Origin: an uncultured Bacilli bacterium
GTDB taxonomy: Bacteria; Bacillota_I; Bacilli_A; RF39; UBA660
Length of the DNA: 38,473 nt
Reading direction: 5' to 3'
NCBI GenBank assembly: GCA_944359015.1
Contig: CALVSK010000004.1
Coordinates: 1-38,473, forward strand
Shown: piece after piece, positions 24,959 to 33,385 of the stretch
How positions within the stretch are numbered: the stretch's first letter is position 1
How the letters are laid out: every line of letters begins with the position of its first letter
Program-made: the position numbers and the translations under genes
Notes under the pieces: generated by a model
The model's input: the letters and a program-made list of their open reading frames with translations, nothing else
What the model was told of the DNA's origin: nothing
Database searches by the model: none

Positions 24959-26161
24959 ATGAATAAAAAAGAAAAAATTGATTTAATTTTAAGACGGACA
25001 GTAGAAGTTTACAATAAGGAATCATTATTGAAAAAGTTAAATGGTGAAAAAAAATTGGTTGTTAAATTTGGAGCAGATCCATCAAGACCAGATTTACATT
25101 TAGGTCATACTGTTCCTTTAAGAGCATTGAAAATATTACAAGAATTAGGGCACGAAATTGTTTTTGTCATTGGTGATTTTACTGCAATGATTGGTGATCC
25201 ATCAGGTAAATCAAAAACAAGACCTTCTTTATCTTTTGATGAAACTAGAAAAAATGGTGAAACATACTTTAAACAAGTTGCTAAAATCTTAGATCCAACT
25301 AAAATTAGAATTGTATATAATTCAGAATGGCTTGGAAAAATGAATTTTGAAGATGTAATAAAATTATGTGGTAAATATACTGTTGCTAGAATTCTTGAAA
25401 GAGATGATTTTAGCAATAGATTTAAGAATAATATTCCTATAGGGATACATGAATTTTTATATCCATTAATGCAAGGTTATGATTCAGTAGCTTTACAAGC
25501 AGATATTGAAATTGGGGGAACAGATCAAACTTTTAATTTATTAGTTGGTAGAGAATTGCAAAAAGATTATGGGCAAGAATCTCAAGATGTTATGTGTTTC
25601 CCATTATTGGTTGGAACTGATGGAAAAGAAAAAATGAGTAAATCTTTAGGTAATTATATTGGTGTTGATGAAGCACCAGAAGTTATGTATGAAAAAGCTA
25701 TGAGAATACCAGATGATGTTTTATTTGATTATTTTAGGTTAACAACAGATTTGGATTTGAATGAAGTATCAGATTTAATGAAAAAAGATGTTGTTGAGGC
25801 ACATAAGTTATATGCTAGAGAAATTATTAAAATGTATCATAGTGAAGATGTAATTAAAAATGCTGAAGAAAGATATTCTACTGTAGCTGGTGGTGGTGTA
25901 CCACAAAACTTAGAAACAATATGTATTGAACAAAACAAAATTGATAAGGGCATTTTATTAACTGACTTGTTGGTTGAATCAGGTATTGTTCCATCTAAAT
26001 CAGAAGGTAGAAGAATGATACAACAAAAAGGAATTAGTGTAAATGGCAATAAAGAAGAAGATGTTAATAAAGTTATAAATTGTGAAGATTTTGTTAATAA
26101 TGAATTGATAATCCAAAAAGGTAAAAAGCTATTTAAGAAAATTAAAGTGATAAATTCCTAA
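24959..26161 (+). CDS. tyrS: Tyrosyl-tRNA synthetase
   Basis: TyrRS charges tRNA-Tyr with tyrosine. In the 400-residue class I synthetase the HIGH motif is HLGH at 47-50 and KMSKS is at 225-229. The acceptor region ADIEIGGTDQTFNLL is typical, and an S4-like RNA-binding domain closes the protein (SEGRRMIQQKGISVNG). The sequence resembles the bacterial TyrRS subtype often called TyrZ rather than B. subtilis TyrS, judged by the FGADPSRPDLHLGH opening. AGGAGGG is the ribosome binding site. Expression is set by the T-box leader upstream. Confidence 0.95.
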   Translation: MNKKEKIDLILRRTVEVYNKESLLKKLNGEKKLVVKFGADPSRPDLHLGHTVPLRALKILQELGHEIVFVIGDFTAMIGDPSGKSKTRPSLSFDETRKNGETYFKQVAKILDPTKIRIVYNSEWLGKMNFEDVIKLCGKYTVARILERDDFSNRFKNNIPIGIHEFLYPLMQGYDSVALQADIEIGGTDQTFNLLVGRELQKDYGQESQDVMCFPLLVGTDGKEKMSKSLGNYIGVDEAPEVMYEKAMRIPDDVLFDYFRLTTDLDLNEVSDLMKKDVVEAHKLYAREIIKMYHSEDVIKNAEERYSTVAGGGVPQNLETICIEQNKIDKGILLTDLLVESGIVPSKSEGRRMIQQKGISVNGNKEEDVNKVINCEDFVNNELIIQKGKKLFKKIKVINS

Positions 26162-26163
26162 AA

Positions 26164-26196
26164 AATGTGTATTTTTAGTAATACACATTATCTTTT
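26164..26196. terminator. Terminator after tyrS, overlapping the pseudogene end
   Basis: AATGTGTATT (26164-26173) and AATACACATT (26180-26189) form a perfect 10-bp stem, followed by ATCTTTTTT. The 3' end of the minus-strand XRE remnant lies within it. Confidence 0.85.
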
Positions 26197-26600
26197 TTAA
26201 AAATATCATCAGCAGATGAATCAGAATATAATTTTAATAAACCATATAAAAAATAAGTAGTGATTAGGTACATACCATTTTCATAGTGTGCAAATGTTGA
26301 TTGATTTGTATTTAATTTTTTGGCTAATTGTTTTTGATTATATTCATGTCTTTTACGCAAAATTCTTAATCTTTTTCCTATTTATTTTAAGTTTATTTCC
26401 AATTCTATATAATTATTTTTTTGAAAATCCAAATAAATAATCTAGTGAAAATTTATAATAATTAGCATATTTATTAATTGTTTTAATGGTATTGTATCTT
26501 TACCTGAAAAAGTAGAAAAATGTATGTTTAATTTTTTTGCAATATCTTTTTGCTTTAAATTTAAATCTTACCTGCTACTTTTTAAATTTTTAATAATCAT
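26175..26600 (-). pseudogene. Decayed tandem-XRE (double helix-turn-helix) regulator
   Basis: Only the last 61 codons are open (26360-26175), but reading the whole stretch shows a degraded paralogue of the intact regulator at 33382-33816. In frame are QKDIAKKLNIHFSTFSG and KDTIPL, with a four-codon gap where the intact gene has WETG. A shifted frame continues with NKYANYYKFSLDYLFGFS, matching NKLCNFYNVSIDYATGLS. The original frame then resumes with KRLRILRKRHEYNQKQLAKKLNT, matching the second HTH. Nonsense codons interrupt it near 26568-26570 and again just before the second HTH. At least two frame changes and two stops make it non-functional as a whole. The C-terminal HTH might still be made, but no start site is obvious. 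Confidence 0.8.
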
Positions 26601-26673
26601 AGTTACCATCTTTATTTATTTTGCCAAATAAAAGGGCAATTGTAATAAAAATAGAAATATAATAATTTTAATC

Positions 26674-26735
26674 GGGAAAATATAATTTAATTTGGGAAAA
26701 TAAACTAAATGTGATATATTTGTATGTAATATAAT
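26674..26735 (+). promoter_or_regulatory. Promoter/operator with two GGGAAAATA elements
   Basis: GGGAAAATA occurs at 26674-26682 and 26694-26702, 20 bases apart. The second overlaps a -35 (TTGGGA, 26692-26697) that is 17 bases before the extended -10 TGATATATT (26712-26720). A further TATAAT at 26730-26735 is too close to the ATG for a normal leader. The same arrangement occurs at 33868-33895. Confidence 0.6.
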
Positions 26736-26749
26736 TGTGGGAGGCAAAA

Positions 26750-27421
26750 ATGATTAATCGAAAATTAAAAGATTATATAGAAAATGAAATCATTCCAAGA
26801 AATAATTTAAATGACTTTGGTCATTCTGAAGAACATATTAATTATGTGATTAATAGAAGTTTAGCATTTGCAAGAACTGTTGAAAATATAAATTTGGATA
26901 TGGTCTTGACCATTGCTGCTTACCATGATATTGGGCATAATATTAATCCTGATGAACATGAAAAAATATCTGCTAAAATTTTATTGGAAGATAATTATTT
27001 GCCTTTGTTTTTTACAATTGAAGAAATATTTATAATGTATGATGCTATAATGGACCATAGAGCATCTTGTTTAAAAGAACCAAGAAGTATTTATGGAAAA
27101 ATAGTTTCATCGGCAGATAGAAATGTTTCAGTTGAAGAATTTTTGATAAGAACTTATGAATACCTTTTAAAAAATAAGCCAGGTTTAGATATTGAAAGTA
27201 TAATCCAAGATGCTTTTGTTCATTTAACTGATAAGTTTGGTTTGCTAGGTTATGGTAGACAAAAAATGTATTTTTATGATGCAGATTATGAAAAATTTTT
27301 ACAACAAATTTCAAATTTATCCAAAGATTATGCTTTATTTAAAGAAACTTTTTTAGAAGTAGTAGGTAAGATAAGAATAAGAAAACAAAAAAGGGTACAA
27401 GACCCTTTTATTCAACAGTAA
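26750..27421 (+). CDS. HD-domain phosphohydrolase
   Basis: The 223-residue protein has the HD signature in order: H in GHSEEHINYV, the HD pair in AAYHDIGH, H in PDEHEK, DHRAS in the middle and SSADR as the last metal site. The arrangement matches a common Firmicutes HD family of unknown substrate. The start at 26750 follows GGGAGG by five bases. Its promoter carries the operator-like GGGAAAATA elements next to the dead XRE gene. The last eleven codons are written by a hairpin that also contains the convergent glmS stop codon. Confidence 0.82.
   Translation: MINRKLKDYIENEIIPRNNLNDFGHSEEHINYVINRSLAFARTVENINLDMVLTIAAYHDIGHNINPDEHEKISAKILLEDNYLPLFFTIEEIFIMYDAIMDHRASCLKEPRSIYGKIVSSADRNVSVEEFLIRTYEYLLKNKPGLDIESIIQDAFVHLTDKFGLLGYGRQKMYFYDADYEKFLQQISNLSKDYALFKETFLEVVGKIRIRKQKRVQDPFIQQ
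27389..27409. terminator. Bidirectional terminator in overlapping gene ends
   Basis: AAAAGGGT (27389-27396) and ACCCTTTT (27402-27409) form an 8-bp stem with a five-base loop. On the minus strand it is followed by a T run. It lies inside the 3' coding ends of both the HD gene and glmS. Confidence 0.75.
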
Positions 27422-29213
27422 CAGATTTAGCTAAATTTCTTGGTTTATCAATATCACAACCTTTATTTTTAGCAACCTTATATGCTAGTAATTGCATAGG
27501 AATTATTGTTAATATAGGTTGCAGGATAGGATGCGTTTTTTGAACAATTATTAAATCATCGTAAAATTTTTCTGCAAAGTTTGTATTAGTTACTAATATT
27601 ACATGTGCTCCCCTGGCTTTAACCTCCTTTATGTTACTAATAGTTTTATTTATTAATTCTTCATCAGTTGCTATTGCTATTACAACTCTATTTTTTTCAA
27701 TTAGTGATATTGTACCATGTTTTAGTTCTCCTGCTTGGTAGGCAACACTATTAATATAAGATATTTCTTTTAATTTTAAAGATGCTTCCATACATAAAGC
27801 ATAATCTATTCCTCTACCAATAAAAAATATTTGATTGTTTTTATAAATTTTTTCTGCAATATCATAATAATTATTGGCTTTACTGATAGTTTTTTTGATT
27901 AAACTCGGCATTTTATTTAATTCTTTAAATATTTCTTTTAAATCGTCATTATCAATAAGTTTATTGTGATAGCCTAAATAAATTGCTAATAAACTAAATA
28001 TTGCAACTTGTGCTAAATAGGCTTTAGTTGTTGCTACTGCAATTTCACAGCCAGCTTTAATATATATAACTTCATCAGCTTCTCTAGCAATAGTACTTCC
28101 AATGACATTGACAATTGCTAAGGTTTTAATGCCATCTTCTTTGGCTTTTTTTAATGCTGCTAAAGTATCGGCGGTTTCTCCAGATTGGGAAACTAAGATT
28201 ACTAAAGTTTTTTTGTCGTAAAAAGATTTCTTATAACGATACTCACTGGCAATTTCAACGTTTACAGGAATATTAGCATATTTTTCAATTAATGATTTGC
28301 CAATTAATCCTGTGTGATATGCTGAACCACATGCAATTATATCTATTTTTTTAAATTTAGAAAATCCTATGAAGTTTTTTTCTAATGACTTTATTGTTCC
28401 ATCAAAATAATAATTTATAGTATCTTTAAATACTTTATCTTGTTCATTTATTTCTTTTAACATGAAGTGTTCATATCCCCCTTTAGCGGCGGATTCATAT
28501 GTACCTTCAAAAGTCTTAATTTGTTTTTTTATGTTTTTTAAGTCTTGATTATAAAATTCTAATTTATCAGTTGATAATATACAAATTTCTGCGTCATTTA
28601 ATAGATAATATTTATTTGTAAATTCTAAAATTGCTGGAACATCAGATGCAATAAAATTTCCAAATTTTGAACTAGCTATGATTAGTGGACTAGTTTTTTT
28701 GACGGCATATATATGTTCTAAATCATCACTACATATAATACCTAATGCATAAGAGCCTTCGAGTGTTTTTAAGGCTTTTTCTATTGCTTTTAAAATGTCT
28801 TTTTCTTTATTGTATAAATAATCAATTAAAGCACAAGCAATTTCTGTATCAGTTTCTGATTTAAAACTATATTTATTTTTTTCTAACATTTTTTTTAGTT
28901 CACTATAATTTTCTATTATGCCATTATGAACAATTGTAAATTTACCAACTTGGTGTGGATGAGCATTAATTTTGTTTGCTTCTCCATGCGTAGCCCATCT
29001 AGTATGACCAATCCCAATATAAGATTCGTTTTCTAAATTTAAGTTGTTTTTAAGATTTATTATTTTCCCTTTTTCTTTATTTATTATTATATTTTTATTA
29101 TTTATATAAGCAACACCAGCAGAATCATAACCCCGGTATTCAAGACACTCTAAGCCATGAATAATTTTGGGTAAACATTTTTCTTTACCGATGTAACCAA
29201 TTATTCCACACAT
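27408..29213 (-). CDS. glmS: Glutamine-fructose-6-phosphate aminotransferase
   Basis: GlmS makes glucosamine-6-phosphate, the entry to wall amino-sugar synthesis. The 601-residue protein starts MCGIIGYIG, so Cys2 becomes the N-terminal nucleophile of the glutaminase domain. TRWATHGE and HNGIIEN follow, then two SIS isomerase domains (ACGSAYHTG; SQSGETADT; GRGIDYALCMEASLKLKE) and the C-terminal KPRNLAKSVTVE. I chose the ATG at 29213 because the N-terminal Cys requires it; AAAGGA lies upstream. The gene is controlled by a glmS ribozyme in its leader. Confidence 0.96.
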   Translation of the reverse strand: MCGIIGYIGKEKCLPKIIHGLECLEYRGYDSAGVAYINNKNIIINKEKGKIINLKNNLNLENESYIGIGHTRWATHGEANKINAHPHQVGKFTIVHNGIIENYSELKKMLEKNKYSFKSETDTEIACALIDYLYNKEKDILKAIEKALKTLEGSYALGIICSDDLEHIYAVKKTSPLIIASSKFGNFIASDVPAILEFTNKYYLLNDAEICILSTDKLEFYNQDLKNIKKQIKTFEGTYESAAKGGYEHFMLKEINEQDKVFKDTINYYFDGTIKSLEKNFIGFSKFKKIDIIACGSAYHTGLIGKSLIEKYANIPVNVEIASEYRYKKSFYDKKTLVILVSQSGETADTLAALKKAKEDGIKTLAIVNVIGSTIAREADEVIYIKAGCEIAVATTKAYLAQVAIFSLLAIYLGYHNKLIDNDDLKEIFKELNKMPSLIKKTISKANNYYDIAEKIYKNNQIFFIGRGIDYALCMEASLKLKEISYINSVAYQAGELKHGTISLIEKNRVVIAIATDEELINKTISNIKEVKARGAHVILVTNTNFAEKFYDDLIIVQKTHPILQPILTIIPMQLLAYKVAKNKGCDIDKPRNLAKSVTVE

Positions 29214-29269
29214 ATTTAATCCTTTCATTAGTATTTTATATATTTTTTGTTACAATTTTAATTTTGCTT

Positions 29270-29370
29270 TTTTTAATATATTTAACGATTATACTAAACC
29301 GTAACTACATCCGCCGAATATTTCGATAATAGTTAACCTCGTCACCTTTATTGGTCTGGCGCTAACAAAT
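29270..29370 (-). ncRNA. glmS ribozyme (glucosamine-6-phosphate sensing)
   Basis: On the minus strand the conserved core is clear: A/GCGCCAG with the cleavage site between 29363 and 29362, GGTGACGAGG, TATCGA, and CGGCGGATG near 29318-29308. The ribozyme self-cleaves with glucosamine-6-phosphate, and the mRNA is then degraded, closing a feedback loop on glmS. The outer limits, including the P4 region near 29280-29300, are approximate. Confidence 0.93.
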
Positions 29371-29404
29371 TAGTTAACCTCCTTTTATTTAATTTGTTTA
29401 TTTA

Positions 29405-29433
29405 ATTATATTATATGAAATAATACTTGTCAA
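29405..29433 (-). promoter_or_regulatory. glmS promoter
   Basis: TTGACA (29433-29428) and TATAAT (29410-29405) on the minus strand are exact consensus hexamers with a 17-base spacer, about 35 bases before the ribozyme cleavage site. Confidence 0.88.
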
Positions 29434-29465
29434 AAATTAAAATAATAGATGTTATTGCAAAATAC

Positions 29466-29494
29466 TTGCTAGATTAATAAATTTTAGTTATAAT
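29466..29494 (+). promoter_or_regulatory. ftsA promoter
   Basis: TTGCTA at 29466-29471 and TATAAT at 29489-29494 are 17 bases apart. AAGGAGA follows as the ribosome binding site. Confidence 0.65.
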
Positions 29495-29522
29495 TATTTT
29501 GACAATATAAGGAGAATATTAC

Positions 29523-30764
29523 ATGCGAAAAATAATAGCAAGTTTAGATATTGGAAATCATACTATAAAAGTTGTTGTTGGTGAAATAGTTCGTGGAAAA
29601 CTAAATATTTTAGCATGTTTAGATACTCCTTCAAGAGGAATAAAAAAAGGTTTTATAATTAACCCGGAAAGTGCTATTGAAGCATTGGATGATACTTTTA
29701 AAAAATGTGAAGAGCAAATAGGGATTCCTATAAAAAAAGTTATAGTAAGTGTACCTAGTAATGGTATTGAATATTTTATAAGTGAGGGTTATACATCCAT
29801 TACTAATGAAGAAAAAATAGTTACTAGCAACGATATAATTAGGGCTTTACAATCTTCCGTATATAATAAAATCGATGATAATCGGGAATTGGTTACTATA
29901 TTGCCAACTAAATTTTTGGTAAATGATGAAATTGTATCTGATTTACCATTATCGATGCATGCTGAAAAGTTAAAGGTAAAAGCTGTAATAGCAACTGTTC
30001 CTAAAAAAAATGTTACTCCAATTGTTAAATGCTTGGAAAAAATAGGAATAGAAGTTGTAGATGTAACAATTGGATTATTGGGTGATTACTATGAATTTAA
30101 AGATAAAAAAAATAGTAATGAAGTTGGGGCAGTAATTAATATTGGGGCATCAAAAACTAGTGTAGCAATATTTAATAAAGGAATAATTACATCAAGTGAA
30201 GTTATAGATATGGGTGGAGATAATATTGATTATGACTTAGGTTATGTATATAAAATTAATAGAAAAGATGCTCTTTATCTAAAAGAAACTATTGCTTTGG
30301 CAGATAAGAATATTGCTCAAGTAAATGAAGCTGTTTTAATAGAAAATAAAAATGGTGATAAAATAAAAATAAATCAATTTAGTGCTAGTGAAATAGTAAT
30401 GAGCAGATTGGAAGAAATATTAAATTTAGCAAAAAAACAAATAAATCTCTTAACAAAAAAGGAAATTAGTTATATAATTGTTACAGGGGGAGTTACGGAA
30501 ACTGCTGAATTTAAAAATATGTTAGATTATGTTTTTAAAAATGCTTATATAGGAGAAGTAAAAGAAATTGGGGCCAGACATAATAAATATGCAACAGCAG
30601 TGGGTCTTATAAAATATTATGATAGTAGATTAAAATTAAGAAATAGAGATTTTTCAATATTTAGTATAGAAGAACAAGAGGAACTAAGTGGAATGCATAG
30701 AAAAGTAAATATTTCTGAAAATTCAATATTAGGGAAATTGTTTGGATATTTTTTTGATAATTAA
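29523..30764 (+). CDS. ftsA: Cell division protein FtsA
   Basis: FtsA is an actin-like ATPase that tethers FtsZ to the membrane. The 413-residue protein has the actin-fold phosphate loop SLDIGNHTIKVVVGE, the 1C (SHS2) subdomain near residues 80-160, NIGASKTSVAIF and VTGGVTE motifs. It ends in a short amphipathic helix (SILGKLFGYFFDN) that serves as the membrane anchor. ftsZ follows after 12 bases with a near-identical AAGGAGAAT ribosome binding site, so they are cotranscribed. Confidence 0.93.
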   Translation: MRKIIASLDIGNHTIKVVVGEIVRGKLNILACLDTPSRGIKKGFIINPESAIEALDDTFKKCEEQIGIPIKKVIVSVPSNGIEYFISEGYTSITNEEKIVTSNDIIRALQSSVYNKIDDNRELVTILPTKFLVNDEIVSDLPLSMHAEKLKVKAVIATVPKKNVTPIVKCLEKIGIEVVDVTIGLLGDYYEFKDKKNSNEVGAVINIGASKTSVAIFNKGIITSSEVIDMGGDNIDYDLGYVYKINRKDALYLKETIALADKNIAQVNEAVLIENKNGDKIKINQFSASEIVMSRLEEILNLAKKQINLLTKKEISYIIVTGGVTETAEFKNMLDYVFKNAYIGEVKEIGARHNKYATAVGLIKYYDSRLKLRNRDFSIFSIEEQEELSGMHRKVNISENSILGKLFGYFFDN

Positions 30765-30776
30765 GGAGAATGAGAT

Positions 30777-31835
30777 ATGAATGGATTACTGATGGATCAA
30801 ATAGCAAAGATAAAAGTTGTAGGAGTTGGCGGTGGCGGATGTAATGCTGTTAATCGAATGATAGAAGAAGGTGTAAAAAGTGTTGAATTTTTTGTAGTCA
30901 ATACTGATTTACAAGTTTTAAATAGTTCTTTATGTCCTAATAAAATACAAATAGGAAAAAATATAACTGGTGGAAGAGGTGCTGGAGCTAATCCGGAAGT
31001 AGGACGAGCAGCAGCACTTGAAAGTAAAACTGAGTTAGAAGATGCCTTGCAAGGAGCAGATATGGTATTTGTTGCTTGTGGTCTAGGTGGTGGAACAGGT
31101 ACAGGAGCAGCTCCAATTATTGCTGAAATTGCTCAAGAAATGGGTGCATTAACTGTGGGTATTGTTACTAAACCATTTAGGTTTGAAGGTAAAAGAAGAA
31201 TGGAAAATGCCTTAGTTGGGTTAGAAGAATTGCGCCAACATGTTGATTCATTAATAATAATACCAAATGATAGATTAAAAGATATAATAGATAAGACTAC
31301 AAGTTTTGATGATGCATTTAAAGAAGTAGATAACGTGTTACACCGTGGTGTTCAATCAATATCTGACTTGATTGCTGTAACGGGAGTAATCAATTTGGAC
31401 TTTGCGGATGTTAAGACAGTTATGGAAAAAAGTGGAACAGCGATTATTGGGATTGGATGCAATGCTGGAGAAAATAGGGCAATTGAAGCAGCTAGACAAG
31501 CTGTTGCAAATAGTTTACTTGAAGCAACAATTGAAGGTGCAACCAATGCAATTGTTAATGTAACTGGTGGTAAAAATTTAACTTTATATGAAATTGAAGA
31601 AGCAGTTGAAACTGTTAGAGAAGCTGCAAATTCGGATATTAATATAATCTTTGGAGCAATTAAAAATGAAAATTTAACTGATGAAGTTATTGTAACAGTT
31701 ATAGCAACTGGATTTGATGAAGAAACTGGAGAAGAAGCATTATTTAGTAATGAACTTCCTAAAAGAAGAAGTAAGCAAGTTGATGTAGATGATGAATATG
31801 AAATTCCACCATTTTTAAGAAGCGATAATTTTTAA
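30777..31835 (+). CDS. ftsZ: Cell division protein FtsZ
   Basis: FtsZ is the tubulin-like GTPase that forms the division ring. The 352-residue protein has the nucleotide loop [11 protein letters not shown] near residue 20, the signature GLGGGTGTG at 102-110, the synergy loop [11 protein letters not shown] and the C-terminal peptide EIPPFLR used by FtsA and other partners. The linker between core and peptide is very short, about 20 residues. The initial segment MNGLLMDQ could also start at the internal ATG at residue 6, but AAGGAGA is placed for 30777. Confidence 0.96.
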   Translation: MNGLLMDQIAKIKVVGVGGGGCNAVNRMIEEGVKSVEFFVVNTDLQVLNSSLCPNKIQIGKNITGGRGAGANPEVGRAAALESKTELEDALQGADMVFVACGLGGGTGTGAAPIIAEIAQEMGALTVGIVTKPFRFEGKRRMENALVGLEELRQHVDSLIIIPNDRLKDIIDKTTSFDDAFKEVDNVLHRGVQSISDLIAVTGVINLDFADVKTVMEKSGTAIIGIGCNAGENRAIEAARQAVANSLLEATIEGATNAIVNVTGGKNLTLYEIEEAVETVREAANSDINIIFGAIKNENLTDEVIVTVIATGFDEETGEEALFSNELPKRRSKQVDVDDEYEIPPFLRSDNF

Positions 31836-31858
31836 TAAATATTTTTAAAAAATAAAAT

Positions 31859-31902
31859 AACGACAAGAAACAACAAACTTTGTTGTTTTTTTATTTTATA
31901 AT
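31859..31902 (+). promoter_or_regulatory. spoIIGA promoter region with a possible Spo0A half-site
   Basis: TATAAT at 31897-31902 lies 15 bases before the spoIIGA ATG. No -35 is seen at 17 bases, where the ftsZ terminator sits. AACGACA at 31859-31865 is the reverse of a TGTCGTT sequence resembling a Spo0A box (TGTCGAA). An activated, Spo0A-type promoter as in Bacillus is possible but weakly supported. Confidence 0.4.
31869..31892 (+). terminator. Terminator after ftsZ
   Basis: AACAACAA and TTGTTGTT form an 8-bp stem with a three-base loop and a T run. Confidence 0.85.
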
Positions 31903-31916
31903 TACTAAGTGATAAT

Positions 31917-32720
31917 ATGAAAGTATATTTAGATTTAGTTTTTATATTAAATTTTTGCTATGATTTATTATTAATGATGACTGTAGATATTACCCTTAAA
32001 AGACATAAAAAATTTTTTAGGTTATTGATAAGTGCTTTTGTTGGGGCAATATCTTTGGGCATATTATTTTTGCCTTTAAATAATGCTTTATTATTTTTAA
32101 TCAAAATTTTAACAAGTATTGTCATGATTTTAATTGCATTTGGATATAAAAATGTTAAGTATTTTACAACTAATATGATTTACTTATATATGTGTAGCAT
32201 AATACTCGGAGGTTTTTTATATTTTTTGAACATTGAGTTTAGTTATAAACAAGATGGATTAGTATTTTTCTTTGATGGTTTTAGTATAAATTATGTAATA
32301 CTTTTAATATTAGGTCCAATAATATTATATATTTATATAAAAGAACATAAAAAATTTAAGAGTACATATAATTATAATTATCTAGTAAATATAGTTTTTA
32401 AAGATGGAAAAGAATTAAGATGTAATGGTTTTTTGGATACGGGAAATAAATTGAAAGATCCAATAACTAATAAATATGTAATTTTAGTATCTAAAAAAAT
32501 ATTGGTACCTTATGTAAATATAAGAAGTCCAATATATGTACCATATAAAGTAGTGGGGAATAAAGGTTTAATAAGTTGTTATAGTATAAAATATATAAAA
32601 GTAAATGAACAAATATTTAAAAATTATTTAGTTGGTTTAATACCAGATAAAATTAATATAAATGGTAGTGATTGTTTACTTAATTATAAATTAATGGAGG
32701 ATTTATGTTTAGAAAAATAA
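31917..32720 (+). CDS. spoIIGA: Sporulation sigma-E factor-processing peptidase SpoIIGA
   Basis: SpoIIGA is a membrane aspartyl protease that cuts the pro-sequence from sigma-E in the mother cell. The 267-residue protein has five membrane segments in the N-terminal half. A cytoplasmic domain follows with the catalytic aspartate D174 in FLDTGNKL, and later VPYKVVG and GSDCLLNYKL motifs of the family. Its 3' end overlaps the sigE start by 16 bases, the usual spoIIG arrangement that couples protease and substrate. A short leader carrying AAGTGA precedes it. Confidence 0.93.
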   Translation: MKVYLDLVFILNFCYDLLLMMTVDITLKRHKKFFRLLISAFVGAISLGILFLPLNNALLFLIKILTSIVMILIAFGYKNVKYFTTNMIYLYMCSIILGGFLYFLNIEFSYKQDGLVFFFDGFSINYVILLILGPIILYIYIKEHKKFKSTYNYNYLVNIVFKDGKELRCNGFLDTGNKLKDPITNKYVILVSKKILVPYVNIRSPIYVPYKVVGNKGLISCYSIKYIKVNEQIFKNYLVGLIPDKININGSDCLLNYKLMEDLCLEK

Positions 32721-33385
32721 TTGAATATTTAAAAAGTAAATATAATGAAGTATTTTTTGTCGGAGCAACTGATAAGTTACCACCACCACTTAGTAAAGAA
32801 GAAGAATTAGCATATTTAATTAGGGCTCAAAACAATGATATTGAGGCAAGAAATATTTTGATAGAACATAATTTAAGATTGGTAGTGTTCTTAGCTAAAA
32901 AATATGAAAATACAACTTATGATATTGAAGATTTAGTAAGCATTGGTTCGATAGGATTAATAAAAGGGATTAATACTTATAAAATAGATAAGAATATAAA
33001 ATTGGCAACTTATGCATCAAGATGTATAAGTAATGAAATACTAATGTTTTTAAGAAAAAATAAAAGAAAGAAAACTGAAGTATCTTTAGAAGAAGCACTA
33101 AATTATGATAGTGAAGGAAATGAGTTGCATCTAGAAGATATATTGGGAACTGATGCAGAATTGGTACCAAAAGAATATGAAAGAAAAGTTGATAAAGAAA
33201 TATTAAATGAAGAAATAAAATCTCTTAGTAAAAGAGATAGAGAAATAATGACTCTTAGATATGGTTTAAATAATACTTTGGAGTATACCCAAAAAGAAGT
33301 TGCAGAAATGTTAGGAATCAGTCAATCATATATTTCTAGAATAGAAAAAAAAGTGGTAAAAAAGTTAAAACAATTAATGCATTAA
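32705..33385 (+). CDS. sigE: RNA polymerase sigma-E (mother-cell sporulation sigma factor)
   Basis: The 226-residue protein matches sigma-E throughout: LPPPLSKEEE, NLRLVVFLAKKYENT, IEDLVSIGSIGLIKGINTY, ATYASRCISNEILM and the region 4.2 helix-turn-helix with ISQSYISRIEK. The pro-sequence removed by SpoIIGA is short. Alignment of NEVFFVGATDKLPPP with the Bacillus DEVYYIGGSEALPPP leaves about 16 residues (MFRKIIEYLKSKYNEV) against about 27 in B. subtilis, but it is still amphipathic. GGAGG inside the end of spoIIGA drives translation. Its stop codon interlocks with that of the convergent XRE gene in a shared TTAA. Confidence 0.95.
   Translation: MFRKIIEYLKSKYNEVFFVGATDKLPPPLSKEEELAYLIRAQNNDIEARNILIEHNLRLVVFLAKKYENTTYDIEDLVSIGSIGLIKGINTYKIDKNIKLATYASRCISNEILMFLRKNKRKKTEVSLEEALNYDSEGNELHLEDILGTDAELVPKEYERKVDKEILNEEIKSLSKRDREIMTLRYGLNNTLEYTQKEVAEMLGISQSYISRIEKKVVKKLKQLMH

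Noticed and set aside
25105-26049. Two minus-strand open frames inside tyrS
   Set aside because: They are antisense to conserved synthetase sequence, lack start signals and resemble no protein.
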